Of a DNA stretch of 64,000 bases, positions 58,016-64,000 are shown one piece after another; the first letter of the stretch is position 1; each line of letters begins with the position of its first letter. The translations under genes and the position numbers were made by a program. The notes under the pieces were generated by a model. That model did not search any database and had not been told where the DNA came from. It was given only the letters and a program-made list of their open reading frames with translations. Origin of the DNA: Pleurotus djamor (Eukaryota; Basidiomycota; Agaricomycetes; Agaricales; Pleurotaceae); contig JAPEVF010000012.1 of assembly GCA_029747585.1 (NCBI GenBank), positions 111,726 to 175,725 on the forward strand, read 5' to 3'.

Positions 58016-58431
58016 ATGAATTCACCACCAGAGCCCGTCTCGCCTGCTACTTCAACGCCCTCTTCTGGCTCGCCAGCCCCCGAAGAAATCAACTTTCATC
58101 CTGCTGAGAATCAGGCACCCTCCGCCTCATTCACGAGTGGTCTCGATCGCCTCCTGGGCAATATCATCCCAGGTGCAAAGAGAAGATTACCTGCCGGTGG
58201 ATCGATGTCATCCACGTCTGCTAGAGACCCAAAGTCGCGTAAGCGTGAAGATCCAAGGAAGTTTGGAGGGAGTAGTGGTCCCAGTTGGTCTGAGGCTCCA
58301 AAGCGCGAGAAGGACGATCTCGTTGATCAGAATGTCGTTGAGCACCTGAGGAAGCGTATGTCAACGATTATCTACCTACTCCTCTCGCTGACGCATTGAT
58401 TCCAGAGCTTGGTGATCCGTTCCTCGAGTAG
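58016..58431 (+). CDS. Small hydrophilic protein of unknown function
   Basis: Two exons (58016-58355 and 58406-58431) encode about 121 residues. The 50-nt intron joins HLRK to QLGDPFLE at the stop. The protein is Pro/Ser-rich at the N-terminus (MNSPPEPVSPATSTPSSGSP), has a possible short helix FTSGLDRLLGNIIPGAKRR, a basic middle (DPKSRKREDPRKFGGSSG) and an acidic end. No catalytic motif, signal peptide or membrane segment is seen. The TATA box close upstream and the in-frame splice support it as a real gene. No family was recognised. Confidence 0.7.
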
Positions 58432-58706
58432 ATCAGTCAACGAACAATAACTTTGAGAAGGCTGATATTGTAATTTTGAATTATATTGTACCACTACGAG
58501 AAAGTGCATATCGAGGGGAGAGATGTCTGCAGAGGACGCAGCAAAGGGAAGGATGGGGAGCTAGAGCGCTACAGCTTTATAAAACCAATACAACACGAAT
58601 GCCAATAGATAACTGGGTCATGACTATTCAAAGCAAACAAAGATTCAAAGAGAAAATGTAATCAAGAACGAAAGATGAAGATAGCAGTCCAATCAATGCA
58701 ACGAGC

Positions 58707-61700
58707 CTACTCAGTCTTTTTCGGAGACGGTGGCTTCTTTCTAAATGGACCTCTACGTATTGAGAAGACATGCGACAGTGTGTCTCTCCGTGAGGGATGT
58801 CCACGTTGTATAGTTCTGGCGGAGGCGAGCTGACGACTACTCGTCCGACGCTCCGATAGATTGCTTTGCATTCTTTTCATGGCAACCCCGTTCTCTTCAG
58901 TAGCAAAGTCGAAACCTCGGTGAACCGATGTAATCCCGGTAGCCATGTCGGTGCGGCTGGCGCTGCGAACGTCCACGGAGGGTCGGCGAACATCGAGAGG
59001 GATGGACATGACACTCTCGGTTCGTGAGGTTCTCCGGGAAGCCACAGATGCGGGTCGCCTGAGATGATGCAGCCCGGTATCCATACGCGCTTCGTGGCCG
59101 ATGTCCATGTGGGGATGCTTCTTGCGAAGGTATCGAAGAGTATCGATGTCGTTTGGCGCAAATCCGAACATATATGCTTTGTAAATGTATCGGGGTAGCA
59201 GCGCCAGTAAAATCGTCAGAGGAAGGCAAAGCCAGAAGTAAGCGGAGGTGAAGAGATAGTGATCGTTGCCATAGATTGGCGTCGAAAACCACCCAGGAGA
59301 TATTAGAGAGTAGATAGCCTACAGAATTAGTGAGTATGGCTCGAAAAGGGAAGGCTAAACGGACGTACAGTGTAGGCCCAAACCAAGACAATCCCAATAA
59401 GCACAGCGAAGAAAACCCAGCCAGTCCATACATTCGTGTTGAGGCCATTAAATAGNTTGGCGGAGAAAACGGCGGCGAAAACCATGGTCTGAGATATGCT
59501 TCAGTGTGCGTTCGTATATTGTCATCAAGATGCTGGCNCACCGTTGAAAATTCGTAAATATAGCCGTCATAACCATCTGTCCTCGAAGTTGGCGANATAT
59601 AGGCGTATAAGATGAGGAAGAAGATAATAGCNGACTAAAATGAAATCAACATCTNTGCTGGGTGGACAGGCACAGTTTTGCGTACCTGATAAACACCGTC
59701 GAACATGTAGACGGCAAACGATTTAATGCCAAACCAAGTCCCTTCACGACCATATCGATACAATTCGGGGAACGCCATCAACTCCCTGTCGTCTAGAAGG
59801 CGATCGAATAAGCCGATGGCAATGACGGGAGCGATTGTCCAGAACGAATTCCAAAAGAGGAGGTAAGTGTATTCAAATACACTGGAAACACCGTTAGTAG
59901 AGAAAGCAAGAGGGCGCAAAGACACCTACTAGTTGGAACTCCAACCATCGTAAATTTGGAACCACCAGAGAACACCGATGCAAACAATATTTTTGTAGAA
60001 GAAATTGAGGATCCTGGGAGNTGAACATAAGTGCCAGTTTGAGGCTCATGAAGTGGGCAGAACGCACATATTGCCGTTCCGTGCGTAAGACCAATGCCCA
60101 TGCACAAGGAGCAATCTCTTCAAGAAACGGAATTGGCCAATAGCATAGTCCGAAGAGTTTACGGCCTGGAGACCTTCTTCGCCAGAAATTCCGACACCAA
60201 CATCAGCAGCCTAATGTCTGGTTAGCTTGAATCAATATGCAGNGTCACAAGCGTTTACCTGTATCATGCTGACATCGTTGGCACCATCGCCAATGGCCAG
60301 TGTCATGGCTCCAATTCCATCCTTTACAAGACGGACGACTAAAGCCTTTTGNAGTGGGGAGACACGACAGCAGATAACGCCTTCACATTGCATTGCCAGA
60401 CTCAAAAGTAATTTCTTGTGAGGTTCATCAGAAAAGGCCTATGAGAGGTGTCAGCGACTAGAACGAGGTCAAAGCATTGAATCACGGACAGATGTTAGAG
60501 CTGCTCCGTCTACAACCAAAACAAAGCCTCCTGGCCTCTCCCCGTTGTCATGACCAACGATTGAAGAAACCCCGGTGTTGATACGGGCCAAAGGATGGGT
60601 ACGATGGGGACCGACAGATGAAGTCGATGCTCTCGGTGGGGCTTCACTGAGCATTCCGTCTTCACCGACGATACCACTCTCGGGGAAAAATTGTTCTGCA
60701 GCGCCGAGCATCTGATCGTACACAGGGCGTCCCCCACCACGGATGACAATGATGTTTGAGTCCCTGCCGATCAAGTTCGTACTATGACCAATAGCTGAAG
60801 AGTAAGGAAGTGCGATGTCAGCATAAATGTGAGGTATNGTGAAGGGGATGATGACTCACCGATGGCGGTCTCTAGTTTGTCGCCCGTAGCGACCCATATT
60901 TTGATTCCGGCTTTTTTGAGGTCAGCAATAGCTTCGGGAACTCCTTCTTGAAGCCTGTCTTCTATGGCGGTGGCCCCTAAAAGTCTGAGGTCTTGTTCAA
61001 TCTCGTCGCTGACAGCCTCGAGTCTCGCTTCACGATCCTCAAGTGACACAGTGGCTTCATGATAGCGATCAGCCCATTGTTCATATTCGGNATCTGATAG
61101 GTTAGACTGGATGAGTATCCTATGCAGCGGGTGCCAACAGTANATGGACGCACCATTAATAACCTTGTAAGCGAGCGTGAGTGTACGAAGACCTTCGCTT
61201 GCAAACTCNTCGAGATGGCTTTCGGTCAAGGCCTTGAACTCATCAGAGCCAGCTTTCAAACGCTCGAATATAACGTTATCGGCGCCCTTCGATAACAGGA
61301 ATATGCGTCCATCTTCTTCGTCGAGTTTGCGCAGAATAACACTCATTCGCTTCCGTGCACTGGTGAACTCGAGGATATTGAGGAGCTCGTAGCGTTCGAA
61401 CTCATCGGAGAATGGCGTCTGTAAGGTAAGGATCTCCCTGTCACGNCCACGGAAGACATAGCCGACGTCAGCTGCAGCTTGAACAAGCGCAGCTTCGTCG
61501 GGAGACTGGGCCTTGTACTGAATGGCACCGGTGTCAGAGTCGACTGAGGTCAGAACAGTATGACACAGAGCAAGCACGGTGAAGAAACCATTGAGATTAC
61601 GAGCATGTGAGGCATTCTCGGAGCCGGGAGCAGCATGCATCGAGTCTTCCAGGTCTTGCTTGAGGGAGGCGTCGTGGAAGTGCATCAANACGCCCTCAGA

Positions 61701-63672
61701 GAGCCCGACGTCCGTTGCCGTTTTGGGATTAGGTACGCTGTATTGGCCTGATTCACGAGCTGAGGACGATGATTCGGCCGTCGAGGACAACTGCACGTCA
61801 ATAGGGTCTGTCTGTTTGACTGGCTTTACCAGAGCGTCATCTTCATCTTCATCAGCGGTGGTGTCACCCTTGTAGGTCTTGCCGCCTATGGAACACATTC
61901 TGAAGACCATGGAGTTCTGTCGTGGGTGTCAGAAGCCGTACAAAGTCCCGAATGAAAAGACTTGCCTGGGTAAGCGTACCTGTCTTGTCAGAGAAGATGT
62001 ATTGCACCTGGCCAAGATCATCGGACAGATTCCAACTACGCGCGAGGGTAGGTTGATCNGTCTTGTCGTACCAAATTTCCTTGTCGAAATAGATGAACGC
62101 GGCCTGAAGCGTGCGGACAAATTCGATGGATATGTACAGGGATATCGGGACGATGTTTTGGAAACTAAGATGAAGTTGAGACCAGGTAAAACCGACNCTA
62201 TTGAAGGGAACGTACGTGATCAAAGCAAACGCCCAAGTGATAAGCCCGTTGATAGAAGGATTGTCGTCGGAACGGTTGGCACCGTATAACCATGGGGCGT
62301 CTCGCGGGTAATAGTATTTCTGTAGTTCAGAATCTACAATTGCACACGCAACNGCCATTGCCGCGAGAATGAACAGATTGATGAAGCTAAAATATCATCA
62401 GCGAAAGCGGTTGGGCGGAAACCTGGGGCAGAACTTACACTTGTGGATTCATTTGCCGTTCGACTTTACTACGTTTACTCGGGGTCCCGCCAGAATTGAG
62501 AACGATCTTGGTATCCAATCCAGTAAACAGCACCACGCCGATGACCCANTTTGTGTTGCGCAGAACGGTCCCGCGAAGTAATGTATTCTGGAGATCGATG
62601 GGGAAAGCCTCCGCGCCAACCTTCACAGCCGCATTGAGACGGTACATATTGTTCTCGGGTCGGTCGCATTCAATTCTGTATGTGTTTGACTTGCTCGTGC
62701 ANTCCATTGCGTTACGAAGATGAGTGAGACCCGTAACAGCATTGCGGGACTTGAGGTTGGTTTCCCCATCCAGGTTCTTAGTTTCCACAAAGGCGACGTT
62801 CTCATCCTCGGACGTGCTACAGATAACGATGTCGGCTGGTATTGGTTCGTTGTCNTTGATCTTCACATAATCACCAACTCGAATATCTTCCCACATCGCG
62901 TTCTTCCAATGGGGTCGCGTGGGCTCATGCCCCCCGAAGATACCCAGGCTATGTCGATGATGCTGATTATCTGTGTCTTGTTCGTCATCAAATTCGANAT
63001 CATGATGATGCTCGGGGTCGACGGGCGAGGTTACACCCTCCAGGTTTTCAACGTCTTTATCCTTTTTGCCAGCTTTGAACTTGGGAACCTTGAGGCGTCC
63101 AGTAGGTAGGCCTCGAACGAAGGTCTTGGACTTGCCGGACATAGAATTCTGGTTTGCCCAATCGCCGCCCGCAAGTACTCGTACGTGGGTTTGATTGACC
63201 CGTCTGTCAGATTGATGTCGCTTGATATCTTCGTAGCCATCTTTGAGCGCTGTTATGGCGAGGACAATGAGAAGGGGCAAGATGACAAGACCGGGTGATA
63301 TGGTAGAGAATTTAGGGAAGAATTGGAGGATAGCGATCGCGAGGAAGAAGCTAGGAAAGGTTAATTAATGTGGAACCAAACGAAGCCCAACGTGTNCTCT
63401 ACTTACATGTTGGCAACTCTCCTAAACTGNTCCAACAAGTTTCTGGGGAGGAATGTGACGACGGTGTACTTGGAGGTAATGACTTGATTCGTAACATAGA
63501 CGTGCTCGGACTTAACACGCCCTTTGTGGTCGTAATAGTCATCGGGGAGGTGTTCATTGACGAAGACGGTTCGAGGAGGACCAGGCTCCCTCTTCCGAAC
63601 GAAAAGGTCCTCCACATTGAAACCCGCCAGCCTAGCGTACCAAGCTCCCAGCTTGGACTTGCCTGCGGCCAT
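58707..63672 (-). CDS. DNF1: P4-ATPase phospholipid flippase, Dnf1/Dnf2 type
   Basis: The protein starts [15 protein letters not shown] at 63672 and runs through [22 protein letters not shown] with QFRRVANM (first helix pair). The actuator region carries [10 protein letters not shown] and [14 protein letters not shown]. The phosphorylation site DKTGTLTQ lies at about 61989-61966. The nucleotide-binding domain contains [18 protein letters not shown] sequence, [15 protein letters not shown] and [14 protein letters not shown]. The hinge [11 protein letters not shown] is at about 60300-60263, and C-terminal helices and a basic tail follow. A His/Asp-rich insertion ([14 protein letters not shown]) sits in the actuator region. 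Dnf proteins flip phosphatidylcholine and phosphatidylethanolamine at the plasma membrane and endosomes with a Cdc50-type partner. The stop is at 58707-58709. The symbol means the Dnf1/2 class. Confidence 0.93.
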
Positions 63673-64000
63673 TAGTGCCGTGTCTGAGTATGGTTCAGGG
63701 GTAAAGACAAAGGCGAGCTCGACGTTTGAGACGACGACGAANGGACTCCAAGGTGGGTGCTAGGAGAGAGAGGGATTTAGAAGGACATGGTGATGGCGGC
63801 TGGCAAGGAGTGATCAAGGATGTCGCGGGGACGGTTGATTTCCCAGTGACTTGTGCTTTTGCACTNTGCGGCAATTGCTGACTCATTTGTGATTGCGCAT
63901 TACAAATGACGTTCCTCCGCGCCGAGCGCCACTCAGGCTCGAGTTTCCGCTTTCCACGGTCAGTCAAAACACATAATATTGGGAGCGGTGTAAANNNNGG
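63673..64000. other. Upstream flank of the flippase gene
   Basis: These 328 nt should contain the DNF promoter (read on the minus strand). Nothing else was recognised; four N characters sit near the edge. Confidence 0.4.

Overview
The window is nuclear DNA of a filamentous basidiomycete, most likely an Agaricomycete. The grounds are fungal gene families, dense genes on both strands, very many short introns (about 45-60 nt with GT...AG ends) and exons as short as 8 nt. No rRNA, tRNA, CRISPR array, viral segment or intact transposon was seen. Isolated N characters are frequent in some tracts (about 2.2-5.5 kb and 47.6-52.3 kb) and absent from others. In coding sequence they fall mostly at third codon positions, so they look like masked allelic differences of a dikaryon rather than random sequencing failure.

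Layout. 0-8 kb: the end of a NEDD1-like WD40 protein (+), the splicing factor SNW1/Prp45 (-), a PNPOx-like/FAD-NAD(P) oxidoreductase fusion (+) and TIM54 (+). 8-15 kb: the meiotic helicase HFM1/MER3 (-), head to head with CKS1 (+). 15-22.5 kb: an M16 insulinase-type protease (STE23/IDE, +), a UPF0045/ECM15 protein (-) and an EH-domain protein (+). 22.7-30.6 kb: a DNMT1-type cytosine methyltransferase (-), head to head with MCM7 (+). 30.9-47.3 kb: a secretory and cell-surface block with kexin KEX2 (-), a GH71 alpha-1,3-glucanase carrying three WSC domains (+), an annexin (-), an UNC93-like transporter (+) and a long Ser/Thr-rich protein with two WSC domains (-). 47.9-64 kb: a POT1-like telomere protein (-), TAP42 (+), the Rab GTPase YPT6 (-), MET13-type methylenetetrahydrofolate reductase (+), VPS29 (-), MDM35 (+), a small unknown protein (+) and a DNF-type P4-ATPase flippase (-).

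Themes. Genome maintenance and cell cycle genes (HFM1, CKS1, DNMT1, MCM7, POT1, TAP42) occur as divergent pairs with short shared promoters. Endomembrane traffic is represented by KEX2, YPT6, VPS29 and the DNF flippase, and wall or surface functions by GH71 and the WSC protein.

The most striking signals are these. (1) The DNMT1 gene body (about 22.56-26.9 kb) is almost free of CpG, while its 5' end and both neighbours are CpG-rich. This is the footprint expected if the methyltransferase gene is itself methylated. (2) The large WSC protein carries twelve copies of a DDVPVLSY-type motif between two WSC domains. (3) In that gene, each WSC domain is completed by an 8-nt microexon at the homologous position. 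(4) The Ns appear to be masked heterozygous sites.
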